Shown: positions 24,724 through 34,548, counted from the stretch's first letter. The stretch: DNA of 64,000 nucleotides from Altericroceibacterium endophyticum (GCF_009827595.1 NZ_WTYT01000002.1:372001-436000), one strand, 5' to 3'. Numbers and translations: made by a program. Notes: a model not told the origin generated them from the sequence alone.

Positions 24724-27171
24724 ATGCAACACGATTATGCATGGATTCGAGGATCTACTTCTGCATTTGCATTAATAGTTTCAGCAATGGCTCCTGCCGC
24801 GATGGCACAAGAGACCGACGACCTCGCAGCGGATGAGGTCTATTCACCCGGCGCGCAGCAAATCGTCGTCACCGCACAATTTCGTGAACAGGACCTTCAG
24901 GATACACCGCTCGCCATTACGGCTGTGACCGGCGACATGCTCGCGGCGCGGGGACAAGTGAGCGTTGAAGATGTCGGCGCACAGGCCCCCAACGTGACCT
25001 TGCGCCAAAGCCCCGCCACCTATGGTCCGGCTATGGTCGCCTATATCAGAGGCGTGGGTCAGCGCGATTCCAGTTTCGCGCTTGAACCGGGCGTGGGCGT
25101 CTATGTCGATGATGTCTACCTGTCGACCGTTCACGGCTCGATGCTGGGCCTGCTGGATCTGGAGCGGGTGGAAATTCTGCGCGGGCCACAAGGCACTCTG
25201 GCCGGGATGAATTCCATCGGCGGCGCGATCAAGCTCTATTCCAAGAAACCGGATGGCCAAGGCGGCGGCTTCGCGGAACTGACCTATGGCAGTTATGACC
25301 GGCTGGAAGTAAAGGCCGCAGCGGATTTCGCACTGACCGATAAGCTCTTTGCCCGCATTTCCGGCGCATCAGTAAAGCGCGACGGCTTCGTGACCCGCTA
25401 CGATTATGGCTGCACCCATCCCGATAGCGGAATTCCGTCCGTCACAACCAACACCGAAGATTGCAAATTGGGCACTGAAGGGGGCCGCGACTATACCGCT
25501 GGCAGGCTGGCCGTGCGGTGGGAACCGTCCGACCGGGTTTCGCTCGATATTGTCGGCGACATCACCCGCGATGATAGCGAAGTGGGCGCATCGACGCTGC
25601 TCTATGTCGGTCAAGCCGCTCCTCCGGGACAGCAGGTAACGGGTACATCGGATCAGGCAGCCTACTTCCTCAACGGAGTTCCGCTTGGCACCGCGTCAGG
25701 CTCGCAATTCATCACCTATTCGCCCTATGGCAATTTCGCGCTCGATGGCTTTTCCGACAGCCCCTATGTTTCTTATGAAACCTATATCGATCTTGATCCG
25801 CGGGATGGGTCTGCCCCCTGGCAGGCACCGCTGAAATCGGCGGTCAACAATTGGGGCCTGTCCGCCAGTCTCAATGTTGAGCTGTCCGACAATCTCGCCC
25901 TCACATCGATCACCGCCTATCGCGATTATGATGGCGTTTTTTCTTCAGCCGACGGCACGCCCCTGACACCGGGACAAGTCGCCAATGATATTTTCAACCA
26001 TCAGTTCAGTCAGGAAGTGCGCCTCTCTGGCCAGTTTGCCGACATCGTGAATGTCACCGTCGGCGGCATGTATCTCCACAAGCGCAGCCAGAATATTTCA
26101 CGCGTCACGCTGGCAACGCTCAATTTCATGGAAAACAATGTCATCCCGTCCACCACCTGGGCCGCTTTCGCCAATGCGGATCTGGCCTTGACGGATCGGC
26201 TCACGGTGGGCGGCGGCATCCGCTACACCGACATGAAGAAGACCTTCAAATATGGCCGCGGCGGGATTCCGGGGTCGGATTTGGATGGCGCGCCTCCGCC
26301 CCAGATTGCCGGGCTCGACGGCGTGGAAAGCACCTTCAAGGGTGACAATGTCGATTTTCGCGGGGTGGTTCAGTATCGCTGGACTGACAATCTGATGACC
26401 TATGGCCAGATTTCCACGGGCTTCAAAGGCGGCGGTGCCAATCAGCGGCCCTTCACGCCCAGTCAGGCCATTCCCCATCAACCCGAAACCCTCACCGCTT
26501 ATGAAGTCGGCTTCAAAAGCGAACTGTTTGACCGGATGATGCGCCTTAATGTCAGCGGCTTCATCAACAAATATGATGATATTCTGGTGTCCGTCACCAC
26601 CTGCCCGGAAGGTGTCATACCGCGCAACCCGTGCGCTCTGCCGATCAATGCCGGGAAAGCGACCGTAAAAGGGTTTGAAGTCGAAACGACGATCGAACCT
26701 GTGGAAGGATTGCTGATCGACGCATCGCTCGCTTATCTCGATTTCAAATATACCCAGATGAGCGAACTCGCGGTCGCTTCCGGTGTCGGCCTGGAGGATG
26801 AAGGCCAATATGCGATGCCATGGCAATGGAGCATCGGCGCACAATACCAGATCGATCTCGGCTCCGTCGGAACACTGACCCCGCGGGTCGATGTCAATTT
26901 TGACGATAGCTTCAACCGCAACGCCAACAATGTCGATGCCGCCACCGGCGGCAAGGACATCTTCGGTCAGATCGACAGCCGGACGCTTTTAAACGCGCGC
27001 CTCACCTATGAAACGGTGGACGGCGACTGGATGCTGGCGCTCGAAGCCAAGAACCTGACCGACAAGCTCTATTACACCGATGTTTTTGACAATCGCGGCT
27101 CCACCAGCGTGGTCCAGGGTTCGCCCGGCCAACCGCGCACCTTTGCCGTCAGCATAAAGCGTCGCTTCTGA
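24724..27171 (+). CDS. TonB-dependent receptor (module 1)
   Basis: An outer-membrane active importer of about 815 residues. Signal peptide ending AMAPAAMAQ, TonB-box-like IVVTAQF, plug domain (about 60-170, with LERVEILRGPQGTLAGMNSIGGAI) and a 22-strand barrel ending in a C-terminal Phe (SIKRRF). GGGAG stands 6 bases before the ATG at 24724, while the ATG at 24718 is too close to it. Its position behind IclR and its operators and before the TauD, ThDP and MFS genes suggests that it imports the substrate of that module. A 10-bp stem-loop follows the stop. Confidence 0.93.
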   Translation: MQHDYAWIRGSTSAFALIVSAMAPAAMAQETDDLAADEVYSPGAQQIVVTAQFREQDLQDTPLAITAVTGDMLAARGQVSVEDVGAQAPNVTLRQSPATYGPAMVAYIRGVGQRDSSFALEPGVGVYVDDVYLSTVHGSMLGLLDLERVEILRGPQGTLAGMNSIGGAIKLYSKKPDGQGGGFAELTYGSYDRLEVKAAADFALTDKLFARISGASVKRDGFVTRYDYGCTHPDSGIPSVTTNTEDCKLGTEGGRDYTAGRLAVRWEPSDRVSLDIVGDITRDDSEVGASTLLYVGQAAPPGQQVTGTSDQAAYFLNGVPLGTASGSQFITYSPYGNFALDGFSDSPYVSYETYIDLDPRDGSAPWQAPLKSAVNNWGLSASLNVELSDNLALTSITAYRDYDGVFSSADGTPLTPGQVANDIFNHQFSQEVRLSGQFADIVNVTVGGMYLHKRSQNISRVTLATLNFMENNVIPSTTWAAFANADLALTDRLTVGGGIRYTDMKKTFKYGRGGIPGSDLDGAPPPQIAGLDGVESTFKGDNVDFRGVVQYRWTDNLMTYGQISTGFKGGGANQRPFTPSQAIPHQPETLTAYEVGFKSELFDRMMRLNVSGFINKYDDILVSVTTCPEGVIPRNPCALPINAGKATVKGFEVETTIEPVEGLLIDASLAYLDFKYTQMSELAVASGVGLEDEGQYAMPWQWSIGAQYQIDLGSVGTLTPRVDVNFDDSFNRNANNVDAATGGKDIFGQIDSRTLLNARLTYETVDGDWMLALEAKNLTDKLYYTDVFDNRGSTSVVQGSPGQPRTFAVSIKRRF

Positions 27172-27180
27172 TTCCCAGAC

Positions 27181-27215
27181 GGGAGAATGCCGGGCGCTAT
27201 CGGCCGCATTCTCCC
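27181..27215 (+). terminator. Stem-loop after the module 1 receptor gene
   Basis: Perfect arms GGGAGAATGC and GCATTCTCCC around 15 bases, 10 bases after the stop. The first ATG of the dioxygenase frame lies inside the stem, which argues for a later start. No T-run, so partial readthrough into the TauD gene is possible. Confidence 0.6.
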
Positions 27216-27240
27216 GCCAACTCCAATGAAAGTGCCTGAT

Positions 27241-28161
27241 ATGAATTCCAAGACCTCTCATGCACCGATCGTGTCCGGTCGCCCCATGCCCGAGTTCAAA
27301 CGTATCGGCGTCGAACCCATCAGTGGCGCATGCGGATGCGAAATCTCCGGTGTGGATCTTCGCCAGCCACTGGATGAAGAAACGCTGGCTGAAGTGATGC
27401 TGGCCTTCGAACATTTCCTCGTCATCGTGTTCCGCGATCAGGATCTGACACCGGACCAGCACCGGGCCTTCTCGAACTATTTCGGGGCCCTCACCGAATT
27501 GCCGCAGGCCCCGATCTATGACGGCAACCGCGACATGCAGGAAGTGCGCCGTGAAGCGGATGAGCCGGAAAATGTCGTGCCCTCCTTTGAGCATTTCCAC
27601 ACGGACAGCCCGTTCCTGCGCCAGCCGCCACTCTGCATTGTCATGCGCGCGCTGGAGGTGCCGCGCTGGGGCGGGGACACGGCCTTTTCAAACGCCTATC
27701 TGATCTATGAAAGCCTGTCCGATGCGATGAAGGAGCTGCTCGACGGGCTGGAAGTGGTCTATTCCGGGGCAGATATCTGGTCGAAGAATGAAAAGCTCGC
27801 GCCGGATAAACGGCTGAGGCTGCGTGAGAGCCATGATTTCACCGAGGATGAGCTGACCAATATCCACCCTGCGGTGCGCGTCCACCCGCGAACCGGGCGC
27901 AAGGCCGTGTTTGCCACGCGCGCTTATTTCAAACATTTCGTCGGCTGGACCGAAGACGAAAGCAGAGCGCTGCTCGACTATATCCAGTCCCTCGCGCAGC
28001 AGCTCCATTTTCATTGCCGGGTGAAGTGGCAGAAGGACACGCTGATCGTGTGGGATAACCGCTTCTCGCTGCACCGGGGTGTGCATGATTTCAAATATGA
28101 AAAGCGTCACCTCATCCGCACGACGATCGAGGGCGAGAAACCGCTTGGCCCCAAGGACTGA
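27241..28161 (+). CDS. TauD/TfdA family Fe(II)/2-oxoglutarate dioxygenase
   Basis: Oxidises its substrate with O2 and 2-oxoglutarate, using Fe(II), in the cytoplasm. About 306 residues; the facial triad is seen as HTD in EHFHTDSPFL and the distal His in DNRFSLHRGV, and the 2-oxoglutarate-binding Arg is probably in KRHLIRTTIEG. The general architecture (HTDSxFLxxPP, GGDTxF, late WDNxxxxHR) recalls taurine, 2,4-D and phenoxypropionate dioxygenases, so cleavage of an ether, sulfonate or similar bond is plausible. I start at ATG 27241; earlier ATGs at 27226 and 27187 lack a ribosome site and the latter is in a stem. The ThDP enzyme gene follows. Confidence 0.88.
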   Translation: MNSKTSHAPIVSGRPMPEFKRIGVEPISGACGCEISGVDLRQPLDEETLAEVMLAFEHFLVIVFRDQDLTPDQHRAFSNYFGALTELPQAPIYDGNRDMQEVRREADEPENVVPSFEHFHTDSPFLRQPPLCIVMRALEVPRWGGDTAFSNAYLIYESLSDAMKELLDGLEVVYSGADIWSKNEKLAPDKRLRLRESHDFTEDELTNIHPAVRVHPRTGRKAVFATRAYFKHFVGWTEDESRALLDYIQSLAQQLHFHCRVKWQKDTLIVWDNRFSLHRGVHDFKYEKRHLIRTTIEGEKPLGPKD

Positions 28162-28235
28162 TGTGCCTGACCAATATGCCTGAAGATTAAACCAGAGCCG
28201 CCGAAAAGGCGGCCACATGGGAGGGAGAGCCAATT

Positions 28236-29864
28236 ATGAAAGTCAGTTCCGCCATTGCCGAAATACTCCAGCGTGAAGGCGTGGATGTCATCTTCGGTTA
28301 TCCGCGCAACGCCGTGCTGGAAACTGCCGCCGAGCTGGGCATACGCCCCATATTCGTACGGCAGGAACGCACCGGGGTGCATATGGCAGATGCCCTGTCG
28401 CGCCTGACGCGAGGAAAGCGCATGGGAGTGTTTGCCATGCAGCACGGTCCGGGAACCGAAAACGCCTATGGCGGGGTGGCGCAGGCCTATTCGGAAAGCG
28501 TGCCCGTTCTGGTTTTGCCGCAAGGTTATGACCGGCGGATCGCGCATGTTCCCGACAATTACAATGCGTCCATCTCCATGCGGGATGTTTCCAAACATGC
28601 CGAACCCATCACGGTCGCATCCGAAACCGCGAACATTCTGCGCCGCGCGTTCACACAGCTTCGCAATGGCAGGCTGCGCCCGGTCATCGTGGAAATGCCG
28701 CGCGACGTGCTGGGTGAGGATATTGGTGACACTCTGGATTACACGCCCGTCGTCTCCACCCGGAGCGGACCTGATCCCGAAGCCATTCGTCAGGCAGCGA
28801 AGATGCTGGTGGAAGCCAGTCGGCCCGTCATTCATGCCGGGCAAGGCGTTCACTGGGCCAATGCCTATGCCCCCCTTCGCGAATTGGCCGAATTGCTTGC
28901 CGCGCCTGTCTCCACCTCGCTGGAAGGCAAGAGCACATTTGACGAAACGCACCCGCTGGCGCTGGGTTCTGGCGGGGCAGCCATTCCGGGACAATTGCGC
29001 CACTTCCTCAACCATTCCGATGTGATTTTCGGCATTGGCTGCAGCTTCGCGCAAACCGATTTCGGCGTCTCCATGCCGGAAGGCAAACGCGTGATCCACG
29101 CCACGCTCGACCCCGCCGATTTCAACAAGAAAGTCACCTGCGAGCTGGCTTTGATGGGGGATGCCGCGCTGACCCTGTCGATGCTGGTCGAGGCCTGCCG
29201 CACGCTGATCAAGGAGCCGCGTGATCCGGCCCCGGTTGCGGAAGAAATCGCTCGGGTAGAGCGTGAATGGCTGAGCGAATGGGTGCCGCTGCTCACCAGT
29301 GAGGATGCGCCGATTTCCCCCTACCGCGTTTTGTGGGATCTGCAGCAGGAGGTGGATGTCGCTAACACGATCATCACCCATGATGCCGGTAGCCCGCGCG
29401 ATCAATTGTCGCCTTTCTGGAAGACCACGCAGCCGCTGACCTATCTGGGGTGGGGCAAGAGCACGCAGCTGGGTTACGGTCTGGGTCTGGCAATGGGCGC
29501 CAAGTTCGCCTGTCCCGATAAATTGTGCATCAATGTCTGGGGCGATGCGGCGATCGGCTTCACCGGCATGGATTTCGAAACGGCCGTTCGCGAAAAGCTG
29601 CCGATCCTCTCCATCCTGCTGAACAACCATTCCATGGCCATCGAATTGCCGCAGATGCCAGCCGCGACGGAGAAGTTCCGCTCGACCGATATTTCTGGCC
29701 ATTACGCAGATTTTGCCAAGGCCCTGGGCGGTTATGGGGAGCGGGTCACAGATCCCGCCGATATTCGTGCCGCGATCAGGCGCGGGATCGAAGCCACGGA
29801 ACGCGGCCAGGCGGCCTTGCTCGAGTTCATGACCACCAAGGAAACAAGGGCTTCACGGCTGTGA
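28236..29864 (+). CDS. Thiamine pyrophosphate-dependent enzyme (acetolactate synthase/2-oxoacid decarboxylase family)
   Basis: Belongs to the large ThDP family that includes acetolactate synthase, benzoylformate decarboxylase and oxalyl-CoA decarboxylase; the exact reaction is not readable. 542 residues in the usual three domains. The catalytic Glu is probably in FVRQERTGVHMADA; the ThDP/Mg motif is GDAAIGFTGMDFETAV followed by LLNN. A central domain lies about residues 190-330. It has GGAGGGAG-type spacing at its start (GGGAGGGAGAG before ATG). The MFS gene begins with a GTGA overlap at its stop, so both are one transcript. Confidence 0.87.
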   Translation: MKVSSAIAEILQREGVDVIFGYPRNAVLETAAELGIRPIFVRQERTGVHMADALSRLTRGKRMGVFAMQHGPGTENAYGGVAQAYSESVPVLVLPQGYDRRIAHVPDNYNASISMRDVSKHAEPITVASETANILRRAFTQLRNGRLRPVIVEMPRDVLGEDIGDTLDYTPVVSTRSGPDPEAIRQAAKMLVEASRPVIHAGQGVHWANAYAPLRELAELLAAPVSTSLEGKSTFDETHPLALGSGGAAIPGQLRHFLNHSDVIFGIGCSFAQTDFGVSMPEGKRVIHATLDPADFNKKVTCELALMGDAALTLSMLVEACRTLIKEPRDPAPVAEEIARVEREWLSEWVPLLTSEDAPISPYRVLWDLQQEVDVANTIITHDAGSPRDQLSPFWKTTQPLTYLGWGKSTQLGYGLGLAMGAKFACPDKLCINVWGDAAIGFTGMDFETAVREKLPILSILLNNHSMAIELPQMPAATEKFRSTDISGHYADFAKALGGYGERVTDPADIRAAIRRGIEATERGQAALLEFMTTKETRASRL

Positions 29865-31147
29865 CGGGCATGGCAGAAGAGCAAAAGGAACCCTGGCCCT
29901 GGCATGCCACGTGGCCACTGATCATCCTCACCCTGATCTCCACCTTCAACTATCTTGACCGATCGCTGCTTGGTCTTGCCCTGCCGGCGATCAAGCAGGA
30001 AATGCACGTATCTGACACAGTGCTGGGCCTGATTTCCGGCCTCGCCTTTGTGGTCGTCTATTCGCTGCTGGGGGTTCCGGTGGCCTGGTTGGCGGACCGG
30101 CACAATCGCCGCAACATCATCGCTGCTGGCCTTGCTGTATGGAGCTTGATGACTGCCTTCACCGGCTTCGTCAGCAATATCTGGCAGCTGGCCATGGCGC
30201 GTTTCATCATGGGCGCAGGGGAATCCTGCGGTGCCGCGCCATCCAATTCGATGCTGGCAGATTACTTCCCCGCTGGCAGACGCCCACTTGCTCTGGCCTT
30301 ATATGGCCTAGCGCCGACCCTTTCCTTTGCCTTGTTCTTTCCACTGGCGGGCTGGATCGCGGAACATCAGGGCTGGCGCATCATGTTCATGGCCGCAGGT
30401 GTGCCGGGAATAGGCATCGCCATCCTTTTCCTGCTTACCGTGCGCGAACCCAAACGCACCGCCGGACCAAGCGGAAGAACCATCAAGCCATCGGCATCCA
30501 TGGTGCTGGATCTCAAGGCACTGTTCTCCAATCGCTGCTTCGTCTGGATGTTCGTGGGCGTCACTTTCATGGGCGCAAATGTCTGGGCAGCAGGGGCATG
30601 GACGCCCACTTTCTTCGCCCGCGTGCATGATATGGGCATGGCCGAAGCATCGGTGGTCATCGGCCCTGCGCGCGGTATTCTGGGCGCCATCGGCGTGTTG
30701 GCCGGTGGCTTCATCGTGGACCGGCTGCGGCGTGACCGGCTGAGCTGGCGCATTACCATCCCGGCACTCGCCTGCGCCGCTGTCGGCCCGGCAGAGGCGC
30801 TGTTTCTTCTGGGAGACAGTAAAACCATATGGGTCGCCGGATTTGCGGCTGCCAGTTTCTTCACCCTCATCCATCAAGGGCCGATCTATGCTGCGGTCGT
30901 CAATGTCGTGAACAGCCGCCGGCGGGCGTTGGCAATCTCGGTCATCCTGCTGGGCGCTGGTCTGATCGGGAATATCGTCGGCCCGACCGCGGTGGGCATA
31001 TTGAATGATGCGCTGCACCCGACCTTGGGCGATCACGCGATCCGTTATTCCATGCTGATGATCGCCTTAACCCCTGTTCTGGCTGCACTGTGCTTTTATC
31101 GCGCATCTTTTTTCTATGCCGAAGCTCTGGAGCATCATGAGGATTAG
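29861..31147 (+). CDS. MFS transporter (module 1)
   Basis: An inner-membrane transporter of about 428 residues with 12 predicted helices. Motif A between TM2 and TM3 is seen as WLADRHNRRNI, and a Pro/Gly-rich TM5 follows. It resembles the spinster-like/hexuronate type of MFS in sphingomonad catabolic clusters. The GTG at 29861 overlaps the previous stop by 4 bases (GTGA) and has AAGGG 10 bases before it; ATG 29870 is the alternative. It converges on the amidohydrolase gene with two stem-loops between. Probably moves the module 1 substrate across the inner membrane. Confidence 0.88.
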   Translation: MTGMAEEQKEPWPWHATWPLIILTLISTFNYLDRSLLGLALPAIKQEMHVSDTVLGLISGLAFVVVYSLLGVPVAWLADRHNRRNIIAAGLAVWSLMTAFTGFVSNIWQLAMARFIMGAGESCGAAPSNSMLADYFPAGRRPLALALYGLAPTLSFALFFPLAGWIAEHQGWRIMFMAAGVPGIGIAILFLLTVREPKRTAGPSGRTIKPSASMVLDLKALFSNRCFVWMFVGVTFMGANVWAAGAWTPTFFARVHDMGMAEASVVIGPARGILGAIGVLAGGFIVDRLRRDRLSWRITIPALACAAVGPAEALFLLGDSKTIWVAGFAAASFFTLIHQGPIYAAVVNVVNSRRRALAISVILLGAGLIGNIVGPTAVGILNDALHPTLGDHAIRYSMLMIALTPVLAALCFYRASFFYAEALEHHED

Positions 31148-31163
31148 GCTCAGGGTCCGTTGA

Positions 31164-31228
31164 TTGGTGAAAAACCAAACAGATGGCACCATCCAGCAGG
31201 GCACAACAGGTGCACAGCCGGATGGTGC
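31164..31228. terminator. Two stem-loops between convergent MFS and amidohydrolase genes
   Basis: TTGGT/ACCAA with a 5-base loop (31164-31178), then GCACCATCC/GGATGGTGC (31186-31194 and 31220-31228). They end the MFS transcript on the plus strand and probably the amidohydrolase transcript on the minus strand. Confidence 0.55.
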
Positions 31229-31245
31229 TCATTCTGGATGGAAGG

Positions 31246-33105
31246 TTAGTCTGAAAGGTCTTCGGAACGATACACTTCACGGCCGCCCACCAGAGTCAGC
31301 AAGACCCGCGTATCAGCGATCTGGTCTGACGGAATGGCAGTCAGGTCACGGTCTATCACGATGAGATCGGCATATTTGCCCGGTTCGAGCGATCCCACCC
31401 GGTCTTCCATATTGAGCGAATAGGCCGCGTTGATGGTGAAGGCACGAATAGCGGTGGCAATGTCCAGTCCCGGATCATCACCCAGATGGCCATCGTAGCG
31501 CCGTTCAGTCGGGTCAGGATTTTCCCGGGTCACCGCGATCTGCATCGCCAGCCATTCGTCCAGTTTCTCGATCGGCCAGTCACTTCCAAAAGCGATCCGC
31601 GCGCCTGCTGCATGGAACTTGCCTGCCGTCTCGACAAAGGGAGCCCGCTCCGGCCCCATTTGCGGCACGAGCGCATCCACCGTGTCGGGCGCGGGCTTGC
31701 CCCATTGCAGCGACAATACGGGAATTGCATCGAGCTGTGCGAAGCGCGGATAATCCTTCGGATCGATCACTTCATCATGCGCCAGACCCGGGCGGAAGCT
31801 GGGGGCATCATGGCTTCTACGCACGGTTTCGATTGCGTTGAGCGTAACCTTGATGGCCTTGTCCCCCGTCGTATGCATATGCGCAGAGAGCCCCCGCGAC
31901 ACGAGCGCATCGAGAATTCGGGTCAGCTCGGCTTCGTCGAAATACAGCGAACCGGTCTTGTCGCCCGGTGCCCATTGCGGGTGGTCGTGCGACCCGGAAT
32001 TTTGAAAATAGGGGGCGACCATGGCGCCGGTCTGGGCCGGGGCCTGAACCACGCCGTCCACGAATAGCTTGGCTCGGTCTATGACCAGCCCCGGCGCCTG
32101 GGCGCTGCCTGCCAGCCGGTAGCGCGCAGCAAGATCGGTAATGTGCGCGGCAGCCTGATCGGGCTGTGCTGCCTCATCGGGTGACAGTTTCACAGCGAAC
32201 ACAGATCGGGCGGTCAGACCACCCTCTTCGTGCAAATCTGCCCACGCTTCCATGTCGGCGACCCGGGCGGAGGCATTCAGAAGAGTGGTCACCCCTTGGG
32301 AATTGACCGCCTGAACAGCAGCGCGTGCGTTGGCCAGATTGATCTGCCGCTGGGCCTCTTCAGACGGTGTAGGGGCAGCTTCGATGACCTGCCACATCGC
32401 ACCATCGAGGAAGATTCCGGTCGCCTCCCCATTCTCATCGCGCACGATCTCGCCATCGCTGGGATTGGGCGTGTCGCCGGTGATACCAGCGGCGGCCATG
32501 GCAGCGGAATTGCCGGCCATGGTATGGAAGTCGCTGGCCTGGACGACCACGGGGCGATCGGTCGGCAAGCGGTCGAGTATTTCCGCCGTCAAATCTGCAC
32601 CGGCCGGCTGCGTTGCCTGGCGGAACCATGCCTGCACCCGCAACCAGTCACCCGGCGCGGCATCGCTGTCTTCTTTCAGACAGGCGGTAATTCGCTGCAA
32701 TATCTGGTCAATTGTCAGCGGTTCATAGTCGAGGCTGCACGCGGTCAGCATGGCGCCACCCGCCAGCGGGTGCATATGGCCATCGATCAGCCCCGGCAGG
32801 ACCATCCGTTCGTGCAAATCCATGCGCCGGGTTTCCGGCCCGACCAGTGGAGCGATTTCCGCCTCGCTGCCCGTTGCAATGATCAGACCATCGCGGATCG
32901 CAATGGCTTCATGGACGCTGTTGGTCGCATCGACGGTATAGACCTTGCCATTCGTCAGAACCAGATCGGCAGAAGGAACGGCCGCCTCAACGATGGCGCC
33001 GTCCCGCGGGTTGCTCACGGTGGTACAGGCGGAGGCCATCAATGTAGCGGCGGCAAGGGCTCCAAATCGGGCAGGCCAGGCAGCTATCCAGTCCGGCTTT
33101 TTCAT
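31246..33105 (-). CDS. Exported amidohydrolase, YtcJ-like
   Basis: A metal-dependent hydrolase of the amidohydrolase superfamily, 619 residues. The N-terminus is a lipoprotein-type signal (GALAAATLMASAC), so a periplasmic, membrane-anchored enzyme is likely. The metal motif HMH is seen in LPGLIDGHMHPLAGG, a second metal His follows near AHMHTTGDKA, and FGSDWPIEKLD carries the catalytic Asp. GRVGSLEPGKYADLIVIDRD-type ending is the usual amidohydrolase tail. The ATG has GAGAGGAAATT upstream. Divergent from an exported serine hydrolase gene with a MarR-type box between. A truncated relative is at 49809-51143. Confidence 0.9.
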   Translation of the reverse strand: MKKPDWIAAWPARFGALAAATLMASACTTVSNPRDGAIVEAAVPSADLVLTNGKVYTVDATNSVHEAIAIRDGLIIATGSEAEIAPLVGPETRRMDLHERMVLPGLIDGHMHPLAGGAMLTACSLDYEPLTIDQILQRITACLKEDSDAAPGDWLRVQAWFRQATQPAGADLTAEILDRLPTDRPVVVQASDFHTMAGNSAAMAAAGITGDTPNPSDGEIVRDENGEATGIFLDGAMWQVIEAAPTPSEEAQRQINLANARAAVQAVNSQGVTTLLNASARVADMEAWADLHEEGGLTARSVFAVKLSPDEAAQPDQAAAHITDLAARYRLAGSAQAPGLVIDRAKLFVDGVVQAPAQTGAMVAPYFQNSGSHDHPQWAPGDKTGSLYFDEAELTRILDALVSRGLSAHMHTTGDKAIKVTLNAIETVRRSHDAPSFRPGLAHDEVIDPKDYPRFAQLDAIPVLSLQWGKPAPDTVDALVPQMGPERAPFVETAGKFHAAGARIAFGSDWPIEKLDEWLAMQIAVTRENPDPTERRYDGHLGDDPGLDIATAIRAFTINAAYSLNMEDRVGSLEPGKYADLIVIDRDLTAIPSDQIADTRVLLTLVGGREVYRSEDLSD

Positions 33106-33178
33106 AATTTCCTCTCGTATTCTTTATATTATTGGCAGCGAATCCGGACGCTAGACGCGTACATCCGAAAAAGAAACT

Positions 33179-33194
33179 GCTTGAGTAATCAAGC
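33179..33194. promoter_or_regulatory. MarR-type operator, copy 1
   Basis: GCTTGAGTAATCAAGC: perfect 6-bp arms GCTTGA/TCAAGC around GTAA. In the divergent promoter region of the amidohydrolase and serine hydrolase genes. Confidence 0.7.
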
Positions 33195-33273
33195 TTTCAG
33201 AATATGGTTTGCCGGGACGCACCTCATTCGAGCGGCCACAATCAAGCTGGCCCCAATGCTGAAGGGAAATAGG

Positions 33274-34533
33274 ATGTACGAGAGGAAACGCATGTATGGC
33301 GCAGGCCGCGCAGCTCTGCTGGCGGCAACGGCGGCGCTATCGCTGGCCTGCACCGGCACGGCATTTGCACAGGACAGCACAGATTCTGCAGCAAGTGAGC
33401 CCACGCCTGCCATTCAGGAACTGCGCAGGATCTTCATGAATGATTCGATCAATGCCCTGACCTTTCACAGCATCGATTCGATCTTTCACACTCTCCCCGT
33501 GAAAGCAGGGAAAAACGTATCTCCCTTATCGCGCGACGAACATCCGCTGAATTTCACCTATGATTTTCAGGGGGAGACATACACGCCGGAGCAATTCCTC
33601 GAGCGTACCTACACCAATGCTCTTCTGGTCATGAAGGAGGGCGATATCATTTATGAAAACTATCGGAACTTCACCGGTCCCGACACGCATTTTCTGTCGA
33701 TGTCCATGGCCAAGTCGATCACGTCGATTCTGGTCGGTGCCGCGCTAGAAGACGGCTATATCAAATCGCTGGATGACACAGTGGAAACCTATGTTCCCGA
33801 ATTGATCGGCACGGCCTATGAAGGGGCCACGGTGGAGGATCTGCTCGAGATGAAATCGGGCGCCAATCGCCCGGATTCCTATCGCCCTGAACCCGGCACG
33901 CCGTCCGCCAAATTGCGCGAGGAAATCCTCGTCTACAACCGGCGGCGCATTGTCGAGGAGGCTTTCACGGTCGACAAGATCGCAGAGCCGGGCACGATCT
34001 TCCAATATTCCACGCTCAACACCAATCTGCTGGGCTGGATATTGGAAAAGGCAACCGGAAAGCCGATCGATCAATATATGAGCGAACGCGTGTGGATTCC
34101 GCTGGGCGCACAGGCGGACGGTTTTTTCCTGACCGATGGCCCTCCCGGTGTAGGCCGCTCCACCAATGGCATGGGTTTCAATGCGACCCTGAGGGATTAT
34201 GCCCGTCTCGGACAGATGATGCTGCATGAAGGGCACGTCGGCGACCGCCAGATCATTTCCCCGGAATGGGTCCGGACATCGACTGTCACCACGGGGCCAG
34301 AACCGGTTTCAGCTGATGAACACTGGGGCTATCGCTACCAATGGTGGACGCTGGCGGATTCCAACGCCTACATGGCGCTCGGACTGCAGGGTCAGTTCAT
34401 TTATGTCGATCCGGACACCGAGACTGTAGTCGTAAAACTGAGCTACCTTCCTCTGGCCACTGCCGAGGCAGGCTATCTGGAAAGCGACGCATTCTTTCGC
34501 GCCGTGTCCGACTGGGAGCCGGCCAAGCCGTAG
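33274..34533 (+). CDS. Exported serine hydrolase, beta-lactamase (class C)/NylB-like family
   Basis: A penicillin-binding-protein-fold hydrolase of 419 residues; family members cleave esters, amides or lactams. Signal peptide ends ALSLACTGTAFAQ, so periplasmic. The SxxK motif is SMAK in LSMSMAKSITSILVG, the YxN-type motif is YSTLNTN, and the C-terminal HWGYRYQWW replaces the KTG strand seen in true beta-lactamases. Start ATG 33274 has AAGGGA about 6 bases upstream; ATG 33292 is also possible. It has a paralogue at 47522-48730, sharing GQFIYVDPDT near the C-terminus. Antibiotic resistance is not the expected role. Confidence 0.88.
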   Translation: MYERKRMYGAGRAALLAATAALSLACTGTAFAQDSTDSAASEPTPAIQELRRIFMNDSINALTFHSIDSIFHTLPVKAGKNVSPLSRDEHPLNFTYDFQGETYTPEQFLERTYTNALLVMKEGDIIYENYRNFTGPDTHFLSMSMAKSITSILVGAALEDGYIKSLDDTVETYVPELIGTAYEGATVEDLLEMKSGANRPDSYRPEPGTPSAKLREEILVYNRRRIVEEAFTVDKIAEPGTIFQYSTLNTNLLGWILEKATGKPIDQYMSERVWIPLGAQADGFFLTDGPPGVGRSTNGMGFNATLRDYARLGQMMLHEGHVGDRQIISPEWVRTSTVTTGPEPVSADEHWGYRYQWWTLADSNAYMALGLQGQFIYVDPDTETVVVKLSYLPLATAEAGYLESDAFFRAVSDWEPAKP

Positions 34534-34548
34534 AACCGGTCAATAAGG

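Noticed and set aside
28107-29702. Long open frame of 531 codons on the minus strand
   Set aside because: It lies entirely opposite the ThDP enzyme gene, which has all family motifs; the antisense frame has no recognisable domain and is a codon-bias shadow.
32230-33273. Plus-strand frame extending the serine hydrolase upward by about 350 codons
   Set aside because: It runs antisense through the amidohydrolase gene, and a signal peptide and ribosome site mark the true start at 33274.
33274-34533. Antibiotic beta-lactamase
   Set aside because: SxxK is present but the C-terminal KTG strand is not, and the context is catabolic, so an esterase/amidase is more likely.
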